This document shows positions 1-11,713 of a stretch of DNA of 64,000 nt, piece by piece. Every line of letters begins with the position of its first letter. Position 1 is the stretch's first letter. The translations under genes and the position numbers were made by a program. The stretch comes from Oxytricha trifallax. Taxonomy: Eukaryota; Ciliophora; Spirotrichea; Sporadotrichida; Oxytrichidae. The DNA is taken from NCBI GenBank assembly GCA_000711775.1, contig ARYC01001185.1, positions 1 through 64,000 of the forward strand, read 5' to 3'. The notes below the pieces were generated by a model, which was not told where the DNA came from, ran no database searches, and saw only the letters and a list, made by a program, of their open reading frames with translations.

Positions 1-293
1 TTTTTCCAAAAAGCCAATTTTCAATGAGGCCAGACTCGAAAAGCATTCAAAAGACCCATGGCGGATCAGCCATTTCTTGCAAGCCTACTTTTTTCACCTT
101 TATATGTTGGTATTAACATAAGCAATGCATTTGAACTGGTTTGCGGGCTGTAGCTCTTTAAATCCACTGGATAAGTGAAGGAGAGAGGATTTTCTTATAG
201 TAAATTTGAAGAATCCAGTGGTATTTTTTAATAATCCACCTATTAAATTAAAAAATCCAGTATATAATACTATAATCAAAATTTAAAAATACC
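1..293. other. 5' flank of the SecA-like gene
   Basis: No supported gene. The last 100 bases are very AT-rich and lead directly into the start codon at 294. Short complementary pieces (ccactggat and atccagtgg, about 160-225) could pair. If the first gene belongs to a transposon, as its neighbours suggest, the element's left end lies here or beyond the window; no terminal inverted repeat was recognised. Confidence 0.4.
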
Positions 294-3200
294 ATGAATC
301 CAGCCCAAGAGCGGGATCAGCTTGCTGAGTCTTTTCCCCTATAGATTGAAGAACGAAGCCCTGGTAAGCTTTTTTCCTTTACTAAGCACCTATATTAGAG
401 TTAAGGAATGATAATTCAAATGAATAGTTAGCTCAACTTCTTGAGCAGGGTGATCGGATTTTTGAAAATCTTGAAGCCAAGGCTAATATTGATGAGGGCG
501 GCAAAGTGAAGGGCATTAAAGCTGAGTACAAGGGAGCCCAAGATAGCGTCAAAATCAATAGAGCAAAGGAATTCCTACATTTAAACAACTATGATTTGAG
601 TCTCCTGTTGTAGCAGGAGGATTTCAAAGGCTATTAAAAGACATGGGATTTTAAGAACGTTGTGAGAAAGTTTATAAACAATAACAAAAGCAAGAAAGCC
701 AAGAACAGCAGTGATACCAAGTCACTGGTCTCTGAAAATCTTAACCACTCCCTCTCAAACGAGGAAATGAAGGTGAGTGAGTTCCAGACTACTGTGAGCT
801 TAGCAAGTGAATCAATGCAAGCTCCAAGACCCTTACCTTAGCTGGTTATTAACTATGGCTCAATCATTGGCCATGAGATGTTGGTCAAGCACTTTGAAAG
901 TTTCAAATAATCAAATTATTAATAAAAGGAACAGATCCTTCAAGATATAATGGCCCGCAACACCCAATCACTCTTTTCGTTCCTTTAGCACTTTGAGATG
1001 GCAAATGAACCCTAAGTGAACCAAGGGCTCTTCTATTTAATTACAGAGTTGATCTCAAGTAACTAAAAGCTAGACTAAGACTCCAAGGCTCGTATCTTCT
1101 TGGCTGCCCTCAGTTACTATACAGGGGAAAAATATCAGCCAGAAGAGAACTTAATATAAGAAGCAATTCTCTTACTTATAAGGTCACCCAATGCTAGACA
1201 AGCTATAGGCTTAGCCAACTTGGTCTTTATTACTGAGGCAACATGCCTAAGTAAGCAGCTTGCTATAGTCTAGAAGCTAAACGACTCTAATCCAGGCATC
1301 ATTCAGCTTTTGGCTTAAACATGGCACTACTTTTCAATTGACCCTTAGGTCATCAAACTAATACCAAATTCCTTCTTTATAATGAACGTGCCTTTTATTA
1401 TCTTGCTTAAGCAAGACTGTGGATTGAACCTTATAAGAGACATTCCTGTAGAGTATACAGAGTACTTTGTAAGAATATGTGCCTTATGCTCTGCCCCTAA
1501 CTTAGAGTCTTTAAAAGACTACATATCTTCAACAAGGGCAACCTTATTATAAAAGCAAGAAGTCATCGACAAAGTCTCAATGGTGCATTTTATGAAAGGC
1601 CTTGCTTCAAGACTGCAAAGCAGAGATCAATAATGGGTTGGGAAGATTGAACAAATCAGGAAAGTATAGTAGTTGATTGTGAATGCGCAAGTCGAGAAAA
1701 ATGTATAGTTAAGCATTCACACTATTGACAACTGTCTAAACTGTAACTTCTCTGACCTTGATAGAATAATGCAATTGCCAAGGACTATGGAAGCCTTCTC
1801 TGAAAAGGCTGTAAATGACCTTCTTTAGCTATTCAATAATGAGAACTTATAAAACCAAGTAGCATCCAGATTCAATAGCAGGTCTCCAAAGAAACTCTTA
1901 AGAGTAAGTGCCAAATTAGAAACTTTGGAGTAAAATTTAGGCTTCAAATTCTACTGCTCTCAGGTCTTATGTTTAAACTATATCTGTGACAACCTTAACA
2001 GCAATCACTTCATTCATTTTGGTATTGGCAATGGGAAGACCCTAATATGCATTGCTTTAGCAATCCTTATTGCTCTTAAAACTTAAAGATCAGTCTTTAT
2101 ACTCAGCAAGAATGAGCACTTAGTGCAAAGAGACTTCAAACGATACTAGAGAGTCATTAAAGCAATGTAGCTTAATTGCAATCTAAACTTCTTTGCCAAA
2201 GATACTGGCATCTATTTCTACACTTAGCCCTAATTAAAGAAGATGCAAAAGAACAGCAAGGCTGTGAGTGTATGGTAGCAAAGCTACGTATTAGTGGACG
2301 AGTACGACTGGATTATGTTTGATGGCTCTGTTGATACTATAATCAACTCTCTTGAGTACTTTCAGCAAGCTCATAAAGTGATAGGATTTTCTGGAAGCAA
2401 TCTCTCTTTTACTGAAGAGAACTGTTTAAAGCTAGCTTTTCAAGCTACACCTGTAGTATTTCCCACTCTTGATAAACTCTAGGGAAATAAAAAGACTCAA
2501 TACCCGGATGTGTTTGTGAGCACTAATTAGAGTGATTACTTGGCTAAGATCAAAGAAATTATAATAGAGCAGCTAAGCCACTCCCCAGTTCTAATAGTGG
2601 CTTCAACTAACTATAATGCAATAGAGATAGGCCTTTTGAGATCGGGCTACGACTTCACAAGTTTAAGCAGAGGGCAAGCCGCCAATATCGAATCCATGAT
2701 TGAAGGCAGATACTTAATGAAGAATGCGAAAAAGGAATATGGAATATACTTGCTGAATGAAGCTCATGGAAGAGGGACTGACATTCAGACGAATGATGAA
2801 ATCAACTAGAACGGAGGTTCTTACCTCATCATCGCAGATGTCTTCTCTAAAAGGTCTGAAGAGCAGATTATAGGAAGAATTGGAAGACTTAATACTAAGG
2901 GCAGATGGCAAAGAGTTTTGTATAGACTCAACTCCAAAGATAGTGCTGAGTAGCTTCTTTACGTAGAGTAGAATGAGATCGACCTTATATTAGACAAAAA
3001 GTTCAATGAAGTATAATTTAATTTGTAAGAAAAATAAGAAGCTATTGATATGGATATTATTGATCAAGCAAAGGAGCCCGAAGTTCCTTCTGAATAGATT
3101 ATAGCCATCGATCATTAAGTTGCAGTTGTAAAGGCTATAGTGGAGAAGATAGTCGAAAAAGTAGAAAGTTCTTTCATAGGAGCCAAAAAGGATATCGAGG

Positions 3201-3700
3201 AAGCAAAGAAGGCCTTTGAAGAGGAAATGAAAACTGAAGCTGTGCCTGAAGAGCCAGACACTCAAAGTAAATTAGGGTTCTATTAACCTTCTATCATAGA
3301 ATTCATTGTAGAGAAGATGAGCCAGAACCCTGAGCTCTAAGACAAGCCTATTAGTGAAGTTGAGAAGATCTTCAAAAACGGCGTGAGGCGCCAATATGAG
3401 GAGATCACTTAAGAGCCAGACAGAGAAAGATCGAAGAGCAAGGAAGGAAAGAAATAGACTAATAAGAGAAGTAGGAAGGCTTATGAGAAGGCAGAGCAGA
3501 TTAAGGACTTAGTTGAAAAGTGAGTTATACTTGTAAGGAGGAGTTGCAGAGACAAGTCTTTTAGTGAAACTTACAAGGAGCATGAAGAGGTCGAAGAAAG
3601 TATGGAAGCCTGGTTGAAGAAGGCTTCAAATTAAAAGAGAAACTTGAAAAGTGATATAGATCATAGGAACCCCTAAAGAGAGGGGTTATAAAGAAGATGA
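294..3700 (+). CDS. SecA-like DEAD motor ATPase, TBE-like cargo
   Basis: The predicted protein is about 1113 aa, with TAA and TAG read as Gln. Two small introns (364-398, gtaagc...attag; 3520-3549, gtgagt...tgcag) keep the frame, and removing the second extends the ORF to TGA 3698-3700. The N-terminal 500 residues are helical and not recognised. The motor region shows a Walker A GIGNGKT (about residue 565), a Walker B LVDEYD (about 657), GRGTDIQ (about 814) and EEQIIGRIGR (about 845). The order and spacing match SecA-type DEAD motors. The tail is charged and coiled-coil-like. No signal peptide is seen. It faces a convergent 22-kDa-family gene 94 bp downstream, then a transposase. That is the place where TBE elements carry the zinc-finger/kinase gene, so I infer transposon cargo rather than a host secretion gene. 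The frame has no TGA and looks intact. Confidence 0.72.
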
Positions 3701-3793
3701 TTTTAAAGCTTAATTTCTAAAAGAATTCACCATATTCTAACTCTTTCTATTAGTAGTGTTCAGAGAATAGATGAGAATAGAGACCAGCAGAAG

Positions 3794-4599
3794 TCAAAGG
3801 CTGAAGTTCTGCACCTGCCCTTCCAGATTCTGAGAGCCGAAGTCTTGCATAACTTGCTCCTTCATTTTGCGTAAGTCAAGTACTTCACTTTCCAAGTTAT
3901 CATGCTCTTGCTTCAGCCTCTTAGTTTCTTATAGAAAGAGCTGCCTGTCTGACTTCAAGGCTGTCTCATAATCTTTCACCTCTTCAATTTCATCTCTTGT
4001 TCTCTTTCTTTTAGATGAGTCCTTCATGAGATTCACAGCTTTGCCTCTCTCGGCTACAAAGGAAATGTAAAGAGAGTAAACTTACTGCTGAAGCTGAGGC
4101 ATCTAGAGAGTGCGTCAACAAATTCAGGTCTCATTTCAATGACTAGGTCTCTGCTTTGCTCAAGCCTCTCTTTCCGTTAAAGCATTGCATCGTGAATCAT
4201 GTTGGTGACACCGTCGGTGTCCAAGGTATAGAGCAAATCACAGATCCATTGCCTGTCTAAGTGGACCCAGTCTCGCTCATCAGGGAGAAAGTTGAGTAGT
4301 CTGGGGATGTCTCTCGCATAATCGAGGAAGTCCTGGACTGTAAGTCCCTCTATGTGAGGCACTGCGGACACTTTGACGTCTTCTCTTCTGATGTACTATG
4401 AAGACGGTTACAATTAAGGAGAGATGCTTACCTCCTTCTTTGCTCTTATGATGGACTTGAAGAAGTAAATGTTGGTTGAATCAGGCTTGGGTAAGAAGGC
4501 CCGACAATCCTGGGTGAGAAAGTTGTAGAGCTCTTTCTTGCTTTTGCACTTCTAAGCTAGTTCTTAAACATTGATGCCAGTAAGTTACGCTTGGTTCAT
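3794..4599 (-). CDS. TBE 22-kDa-family protein (E1 copy)
   Basis: Three exons on the minus strand are joined by introns at 4396-4431 and 4054-4085, both GT...AG with the typical gtaag donor. The start ATG complements 4597-4599 (MNQAQLTG...). An in-frame upstream ATG at 4621-4623 is possible, but the paralogue at 63139-63965 starts at the equivalent MNQ. The shared core has SKKELYNFL, a FFKSI..AKK stretch, a DVK motif, then NFLPDERDW and RPEFVDAL. The last exon is a charged coiled coil with the basic patch KRKRTRD. The same core is recognisable in the TBE genes at 31536 and 40268. Function of the family is unknown; it always sits antisense to, and next to, the transposase. The frame is intact, ending in TGA 3794-3796. 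Confidence 0.72.
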
Positions 4600-4790
4600 T
4601 AAATTCTAATAGGAGGGTGCCATCAGCCGTTTTAAATAGCCAAATATTGGCTCATGAAGACAGCACTGTTACTATAATGAGATAGTCATTTTCACTATTA
4701 TGAAATGCCTTCAGCATGATCCGATTTCCGCATGCGGATTTCCTACCAGCACCAAAGTAATTCATTATTAGGAAATTAAGCACTGAACTT

Positions 4791-7350
4791 ATGGAATCAA
4801 GTTCTAAAAAGAGATAGTCTAAGCTGGTTGAATTTTTCGGCTAAGGTGACAAACACTCACCCCCCCTAAGGTATACTTTTAAATGTGTACTATGATAGAA
4901 CTTGACCTCCTGAGTAAACTTTTCTTAAGGACTGATTGTGGCCGGCTTTTAGTTTTCGAGATATCACACTGGCTAAGTCCAAAATTTATATATAAAATCA
5001 TTAAATTTGGCTTTGAAAAAATTTTGAAATTTTTCTAAAAAATATTTTAATTACCATAATCTGATAAATTTTAAAGTTATATGGAATTATTTTGAGTATA
5101 AAATGTTTTCTAAATTTTTTTTATCCAGATCTTGCCTATAAAAATCATCATTTATCTTCATATATATTTTAAAAAAGCCTATCAATATATATGAAAATAA
5201 ATGATGATTTTTATAGGCAAGATCTGGATAAAAAAAATTAGGAAAACATTTTATACTCAAAATAATTCCATACAACTTTAAAATTTATCAGATTTTGGTA
5301 ATTTAATGATTTTTTAGAAAAATTAAAGAAATTTTTTCAAAGCCAAATTTTAAGATTTTATATATAAATTTTGGACTTAGCCAGTTTGATATCTTGAAAA
5401 CTAAAAGCCGGCCACAATCAGTCCTTAAGAAAAGTTTACTCAGGAGGTCAAGTTCTATCATAGTACACATTTAAAAGTATACCTTATGGGGGGGTGAGTG
5501 TTTGTCACCTTAGCCAATTTTTCCAATAAGAGGAAGAAGATAAAAGCTCTAGTAGTTCAGATAGTGAGCGAAGCTCAAGTAGTGAAACAGATGATGAAAG
5601 CAATACTGCCGATTACATAACAACCAATATGTTATACTAAAGGAACATTACAGTTGCTGATGTTGAGATAGAGACTGTAAGCAAAAAAGAGATGCTTAAC
5701 TACTACTATGATCTGGAAGATTCATTAGAATCTTTGAATTTCAAAGGCTTTATTATTGATCCTAAGGAAACCTATAGAGTAAGAAAACTAGGAGGATTTA
5801 AGGAATCGTTACTAGATGGCCACTAAATATAGACTCTAGGCCAGATAACACTTGAGATCTACACTGACTATACCTAATCAGAATTAGAACCTTAAGGTAT
5901 GCTCGAAAGAGCCCCTTTAATAGATATGAAGTAATTAGAATAGAAAGTATTAGAGAACCATAAAATGAAAGACTCACTTCCAGTCTTTGGATAGCATACT
6001 TAGCTTTAAGCTATAGTGCCTCGAAGATAACTCAAGATCATGAGGAAAGAAAAGGAGCAGCAGCAAAAAGAGCTAAAGCTGGCTCAGGAATCTCAAAGAC
6101 TAAGGATGTCTGAAAAGCTAAACTGCTAGCAGATTATGAAGAGGCTTGGCATTTCATACTATAAGTTAAGAAGGTACCTTAACAATCCCTTAAAAAAAGC
6201 GAACTTTTGGAATCTTAAGTAAGTTAATAGAGGCAAGTATAAGAAGCTGCACAGCAGAGCTCGCACTCATATAGTGAATATGCTTACTTATGACTAAGTG
6301 CCTATCTAAATATCAGATATACAGAAAAGCTTAGTGTCAAAGATCCAGCTTCACTGTTCTAAGTAGATGATTCGAAGGTTCCTTAAGAATGAACTAATGA
6401 TGACATACAAGTAAGTTAAGTAGATAACGAACCTTCATAACAATAACAGTAGTAAGCTTCAACGCTAGTATGCAGCCTAACAATTCATACTCTTTCTAAG
6501 TGAAGGCAAGAGAATTATTAACATTGATGAATCAGTATTGCACTAGACTGATGAGAGAAGAAGAGGCTGGACAGCTCCTTATGTTAAGAATAGAGTTACA
6601 AAATCTTAGAGGCTTAGTCAAATGAACTTGATTATTGGAGTTTCTAGTACTGGAGAGTTGTTCTATACTGTGAACAGGGGAAGAACTAATCAACACTCAT
6701 TTATGTACTTCTTGTGCAAGCTTGCACTTACATTAGATGATATAGATTTGGAGTGGAGAAAGAATACTGTTATCATGATTGATAACGCTCCCTATCACAG
6801 ATCTTAATAAGTAATGGCAAAGTATGACAATCTCAAATTACCGCTCATGTTTCTTGGGCCTTATCATCACAGGCTAGCTCCAGCAGAGCTTATGTACTCT
6901 TGGATTAAAAATAGAGACTTGAATCCCTTGAATACTAGAGCTTAATCAAAGTAAGTTATGATAAGTTAACCCTTATAGAGGTTATTGGGCCGCCTTTATG
7001 AAAGAGCTTGGAATGAATATAAGTAGAATAAACCAAAATCTTGTTAGGAGATGCTACTATCATGTATTAACTGCTGCTTTAGAATCTATCTCATTAAAAG
7101 ACCTGTGAGGATAAAAGTAAATTTATACTAAAGTATTAGAGAAGGTATTTCAAAGTAAAAAATTTAAAGAAAATTAAAAATAACTTTAAGCTTTTTATAA
7201 TAGAAACTTTATTTTTAATTTTATAGCATATATTTCTTAACAATTTTGAATTCATTACAGTTAAAGTTTCTAAAATTTTCTTATTCATTCAAGATATTAA
7301 ATTTATAATCAAAATTTCCTATTTATTTAAAAATAAATAACATAAAATGA
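4791..7350 (+). CDS. DD34E transposase split by a palindromic insert
   Basis: The first 16 codons (4791-4838) and the rest (5524-7350) become one frame if 4839-5523 is removed. The frame then runs about 624 codons to TGA 7348-7350 without any other TGA. The N-terminus is Ser/acidic-rich. The catalytic triad of the IS630/Tc1/mariner superfamily is visible: NIDES (D about 351), MIDNAPYHRS (D about 436) and APAEL (E about 471), with 34 residues between the second and third. An RRRGW motif follows the first Asp, as in Tc1/IS630 enzymes. The last 70 codons are very AT-rich and may be read-through into non-coding DNA. It lies downstream of the antisense 22-kDa-family gene, the TBE arrangement. Catalytic residues are intact, so it may be active once the insert is removed. 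Confidence 0.75.
4839..5515. mobile_element. 677-bp palindromic MITE, 8-bp TSD
   Basis: The element is an almost perfect inverted repeat from end to end, centred near 5177. Ends read GGCTAAGGTGACAAACACTC, followed by a run of C. It is flanked by an exact 8-bp duplication, aatttttc, at 4831-4838 and 5516-5523. No ORF of its own is convincing. An 8-bp duplication suits hAT-like transposases, not the ANT duplication of TBE or the TA of Tc1. It sits inside the transposase gene, and removal of the element plus one duplication copy (685 nt) restores the frame. Confidence 0.85.
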
Positions 7351-10101
7351 AATTAGATTATCAAATTGATTAAAGAATATGTTATATAAGAATTATTTAT
7401 AAGTTTCTTGAAATCAGCTTCAATTAAATTAATTTAAATTATAATTTTCATATACTATATTTAAATATGCTTACTAATTTAAAAATACATCAAATTAACT
7501 TAGATTTAAATTTATATTTAAATAAATTCTATAATTTATTATTAATAACTACTTAGAACGAATTTGCTTAAAATATAATTGGATAGTAATAAAATATCAA
7601 TAAATAAATGCAAAATATTATTTTATTTAAACTTATCTGTAAATTTTGAAACTAAAAAATCGAGACTTAATATTGCTTAACTAGAAATGTTAAAGTATTT
7701 AATTAGTAATAAGCTGATCAAATTTTTATGAACATTCAAATTTTATATAAATAAAGAAGTTATTAATGTATTTATAAATTTATAATCAAATCTAAAGTAT
7801 CTTAAAATTTAACATAAAATATTTTAAAAATTAAAATATAAAATAGATTTACACTTTTGTAAATTAAGTTGGAAATTTGAGATTTCCTGTATTGCCCTTG
7901 CTTGGTTCAAAATATGAACCCTAAATTCATTAAATCTCCTAAATTATAAGTTTAAAATTAAAATAAACTTATGTGGGCTTGTCTCCTATATGTATAGGAA
8001 TATGTAATTTTAACTTACTTATGATAAAAAATAAGTTAAATAAAGATAAAAAAAATAAATTAAAATAAAATAATTTAATTACTTCAAATAATAATAAAAT
8101 CAATCCAGACTCCTTAGACCTAACAAATAATTCAAGATTACAAATAATTTATTAATAATAAACAGAATAAATAATTAATAAAACTTAAAATGATTATTAT
8201 TAATAATACCTGAGCAGTGTCGTTGTATCGTAGTTATATTCCCCTCAGAACTTGGTTGTGCCGACCCAAGGGCTTGTGTACATTGTTATCTCAGAGTTTG
8301 TTGTTGCAGCTTCAGTTAGACTGGATTTAAACCCTAGTCTATGCAACATCGTAACGAGTAGACCAATCGTTACCCCCCTTGAGTGAACACGTTGCTATAT
8401 GCAGCTCGCTTGGCCAGCGGGTAGTGTTCTACTAGGGACCAAGATTCTTTGTATACAGTTTTTTGTTTAGTTCTTTTTTAATTTTTTTAATCTAATATAG
8501 GTAAAATTGGTGATAGATTTGAAAGCTGAATGATTCAAAAATTTTTTGGAATTGAGAATACAACATAAAAATTCAAAATATCTGCAATTCAATTTAATTG
8601 CAATTCAAGAATCAATCATCAAATTTATCAACATTTGAAGGATGAAATTCAAATATCTCAATACATTCACATTTGAATTTACTTTCAAATTGAAATATTA
8701 TACAATTCAACATAGTTGAAGGCTCATTGCATTTAGATTATAAACAGAGAATTTATAAATATTTTTAGATCTCATTTAAATATTATAGGTAAGTATTTTA
8801 TCAATTTATATATAAAAAGTAATATAAATGCTAATTTTATTATTTAAAGTAGTTTTTATAAAAAACACATTTGGAAATTATCTAAATAAAGCATTTAGAT
8901 AATGATATAAAATATATAAAAACAAATTTAACTTATTTGTTATTTTAAAGCCAAATTAAAAAAATTTGATAAATTATGTTATAAAAAATAAAATAAATTA
9001 TATAAATTTTCTTTTTATTTTAAGCTGTAATTAATATCTCTCATAATATTTATGAATATCATAATAAATTTGATTCTAAACTTACAATGTAATCATGTTT
9101 TATATTGAATCCTATAGTTAATCTTTTATAATCAATCCAACAAAGAATATATTTTCCAATTAAATTTAGAATATAAATAAATATTTTGCTATAATCTCTA
9201 TTTATTTTTTTATAAAAGTCTCCTTTATAAATAATTTTTCTTTTAAATATAAATAGCTATATTGATCAAATAATGTGTATTTTTATTTAAATAGAAAGTT
9301 AATTGTTTTAAAATAAATAAAATAAGCTTCATATTTATCTCAAATTATGATTACATCTATATTATGTAAATTATAAAATACAATTTTTAATTTTAATTTT
9401 AATTTTATATTTAAAATAAATTTATTTATATTTATTGATAATTTGCTTAGATTTGAGATTCAATCTCCAAATTTGAGATTTGGAAAAGGAAATTTCCTCA
9501 GAAATTTAGAATTGCAACTATGTCGAATCTCAAATGTTTAGAATTGAGGAGTCAAATTTATGATTGAAAGTAGATTGCCATCAGATCAATTTGTGAAATG
9601 TCTAAAATGCAATGTGGAATCCCGACGATCAATTTGTTCCAATTCACAAATTTCTTAAGATTGATTTCAAAATTTCTTCAAATTCTAAATAAATGTCTCA
9701 ATATAAATAAATAAATTTACTATATATAAAAATAGATATAAAAAAAATATAAATTGACAATTTAAGCTATATTACTTGAGATTCATATATTTTATATTTT
9801 AAATATAAATTTTGCTTTAAAAATATCAATAAATAAAAAAGCTTTATTTTTATGGAATAAAATATGACAATAAATATATAAAGAGTAAAATAGATATATT
9901 TGAGAAATAAATTCTACTTATATATAATAAGATAATTTAAATAAATATTTTTTGTTCTTTATATATCAATATATTGAATTTTATATACATTGAGATTGAT
10001 TTGTAAAGTATATTGATAGTGGATTGTTAAATTTATTTGTTTAAATCGATTAAATTTTAGCTGAATTAAAATAAGCTTAATAATAAATGCTTATAGCCCT
10101 T
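7351..10101. other. AT-rich non-coding DNA
   Basis: No gene supported. The sequence is mostly A/T with frequent TGA in all frames. Around 9440-9660 several copies of atttgagatt and caaattt in both orientations make weak dyad structure. A GC-richer island at about 8215-8460 stands out and is listed separately. Confidence 0.5.
8215..8460. other. GC-rich island of unknown nature
   Basis: This stretch of about 245 bp is clearly richer in G and C than the surrounding DNA and lacks a long frame. It could be a structured RNA, a fragment of a removed element or an MDS. The complementary strand has a T-arm-like ggtttaaatcc, but I could not fold a full tRNA. Confidence 0.3.
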
Positions 10102-10160
10102 CAAAACCCCAAAACCCCTGCTCGATTAAACTTGGGATTTTATTGCACTGGTTGGAAATA

Positions 10161-10492
10161 ATGACCGCAGGCAAAAGAGACATGAAGTCTACGCTTTTGC
10201 AGGAATTGAGAGCTAAAGCAAGTGTACATGAACGAGACTATGGTCCTTTGAATTCCACCACAGTAGTTAAGTTTTAAAATTTAATAGTATTAATAATTTA
10301 ATTAAAATTTGAATTAAGGAAAAGAGGGAGGTTCAAAACGAGTGCCCCATGAACCTTGCAAATGACGCAACTCAGCTCACAGATGTCAAAAGTAGGGTAA
10401 GGACCACATATTCTTCATCTACGCACTGTACTCTATCCAATGGTAAAGTATGGGACCGAAATAAAATTCGAACTTTTTTCCCACATTACTGA
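10161..10492 (+). CDS. Small gene with one IES (unknown)
   Basis: ATG 10161 opens a frame of 37 codons (MTAGKRDMKSTLLQELR...) that degenerates inside an AT-only stretch. Joining 10271 to 10319 between two TTAAG copies gives a continuous frame of 95 amino-acid codons ending at TGA 10490-10492. The product is hydrophilic with several Cys in its second half, and it is not recognised. GC content is higher than the flanks, as expected for macronuclear-destined sequence. A small intron around 10396 (gtaagg) cannot be excluded. Confidence 0.55.
10272..10318 (+). other. 47-bp IES with TTAAG pointer
   Basis: This 47-bp AT-only segment is bounded by TTAAG at 10267-10271 and 10314-10318. Its length is not a multiple of three, and its precise loss joins ...VVK to EKREV... 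in one frame. This is the classic structure of an internal eliminated sequence with a 5-bp pointer in spirotrich germline DNA. Confidence 0.65.
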
Positions 10493-10627
10493 TCATTGGA
10501 AACTGCACTTTGAAGGCCCTATAATAAGTTAAATTGTGAAGTTTGGAATTTCGCTATTTATCGATATTAAATCATCACTATACCAACTTATAAATCTATC
10601 ACGCATATATGTATTGGGGTTTTGGAG

Positions 10628-10629
10628 TT

Positions 10630-10668
<39 letters not shown>
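10628..10668. repeat. (AT)n microsatellite
   Basis: About 40 bases of alternating A and T immediately follow the right telomere-like block of the small unit. Confidence 0.85.
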
Positions 10669-10670
<2 letters not shown>

Positions 10671-11449
10671 TCCAGATAGGTGACACTTGTTAGTTAACTT
10701 TGCTATATATTTCATTTCAATATTTATCATTAATCATATTTATTTTGAATAAGTGAGTCACAGAATTAAATACTAAAATGTTATAATAGTTAAGAACTGA
10801 TTGAGATAGTTTATAATATAAAATAATTTATTGAAATTTTAAGATTAATAAAGCGAACTGAAATTGGGGGGTAAAAGTTGCAAATTTTTCTTACTTTTAC
10901 CCCATTTTTTTCAAAATCTATTCTTAAAATGTTAATTTTTGATAATTATATAGTAATTAATTTATATTGTAATAATCTATATATATATATATTTTGACTG
11001 AGGATTATTAAATTTATTAAAAATGGAAAGTCATTTTAAACTATTCTGATAGATAAATGTTATTTATTGAACTATTTTAACTATCTTATCTTAGCTTTAA
11101 TTATAAATTATATATTATTATTAATTATAAAACAGTTAAAAAATGAGAATGATAAGTTACTATTAATACATATTATTTATATAAAAATTTCTTGTTTTTA
11201 TTTATCATGATAAATCTGCTAATATACATGCTTCTTATTATAATTATATAATACATTGTGATTAATGGATAATACATATTCCTACAATTCGCTTATAAAA
11301 GTTAATTTTGACAATTATATAATTCATCCAAAACAAATGTGTTGTAACCTTCATTAATTTAACATGATCCCAATTTGGCTTGTGAATTTATGAAGAAATT
11401 GACACCCTCCAAGTATTTAAGCTAAACTGGCATATTAAAAAGCATGTTT
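10669..11449. other. AT-rich DNA without gene
   Basis: No coding signal is seen. One short dyad at about 10867-10910 (gggggtaaaag... and ...cttttacccc) could form a hairpin. Confidence 0.5.
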
Positions 11450-11713
11450 TCATATTTTTAAACTTTTAATTCCAAAATAACCGCACGATTAATCTGAGCA
11501 AATTTTTGTAATGTTTGTTAGCCAGAGACTACTCAAACTGTAGCTGTTTAGATTTACACATGCTAGAGGACTCATAACTGTACTGTCAACTAAACAATTA
11601 AAATAGGAAGAAGCAGAAGTCACTTTATCTATCTGAAGATTGGAATGATACCTTTGTTCAATGCCAGTAATAACAGTTCTTATGAATAGAGAAATAAATG
11701 TTTGCTCCAACAT
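11450..11713 (-). CDS. Possible coding segment (MDS), unknown
   Basis: A minus-strand frame of about 87 codons starts MLEQTFISLF and ends at TGA 11450-11452, with one TAA read as Gln. Composition is less AT-biased than its surroundings. No family recognised. It may be a first MDS or an antisense accident; confidence is low. Confidence 0.25.

Larger units (their letters stand above)
10102..10625 (+). other. Nanochromosome-like unit bounded by C4A4/G4T4
   Basis: The left edge is a 17-bp block, CAAAACCCCAAAACCCC (10102-10118). The right edge is GGGGTTTTGG (10616-10625). The two face each other in the orientation of telomeres on a macronuclear nanochromosome, 524 bp apart, and enclose one small gene. 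The left block equals the 17-base telomere-like tip known for TBE elements, but neither a 78-bp TIR nor an ANT duplication is seen. It may be a telomere-bearing mini-element or an MDS locus with vestigial telomere sequence. Confidence 0.5.

Noticed and set aside
294..3700. Bacterial SecA contamination or transfer
   Set aside because: TAA/TAG as Gln throughout and two ciliate-type introns show a resident ciliate gene.
4839..5515. Minus-strand ORF inside the palindrome (5087-5275)
   Set aside because: It lies across the centre of an AT-rich palindrome and has no protein-like features.
8290..8400. Possible tRNA gene in the GC-rich island
   Set aside because: Only a T-arm-like piece was found on the minus strand; acceptor, D and anticodon arms do not fold.
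10102..10118. True chromosome end (telomere)
   Set aside because: The block is only 17 bp and has ordinary germline sequence on both sides.
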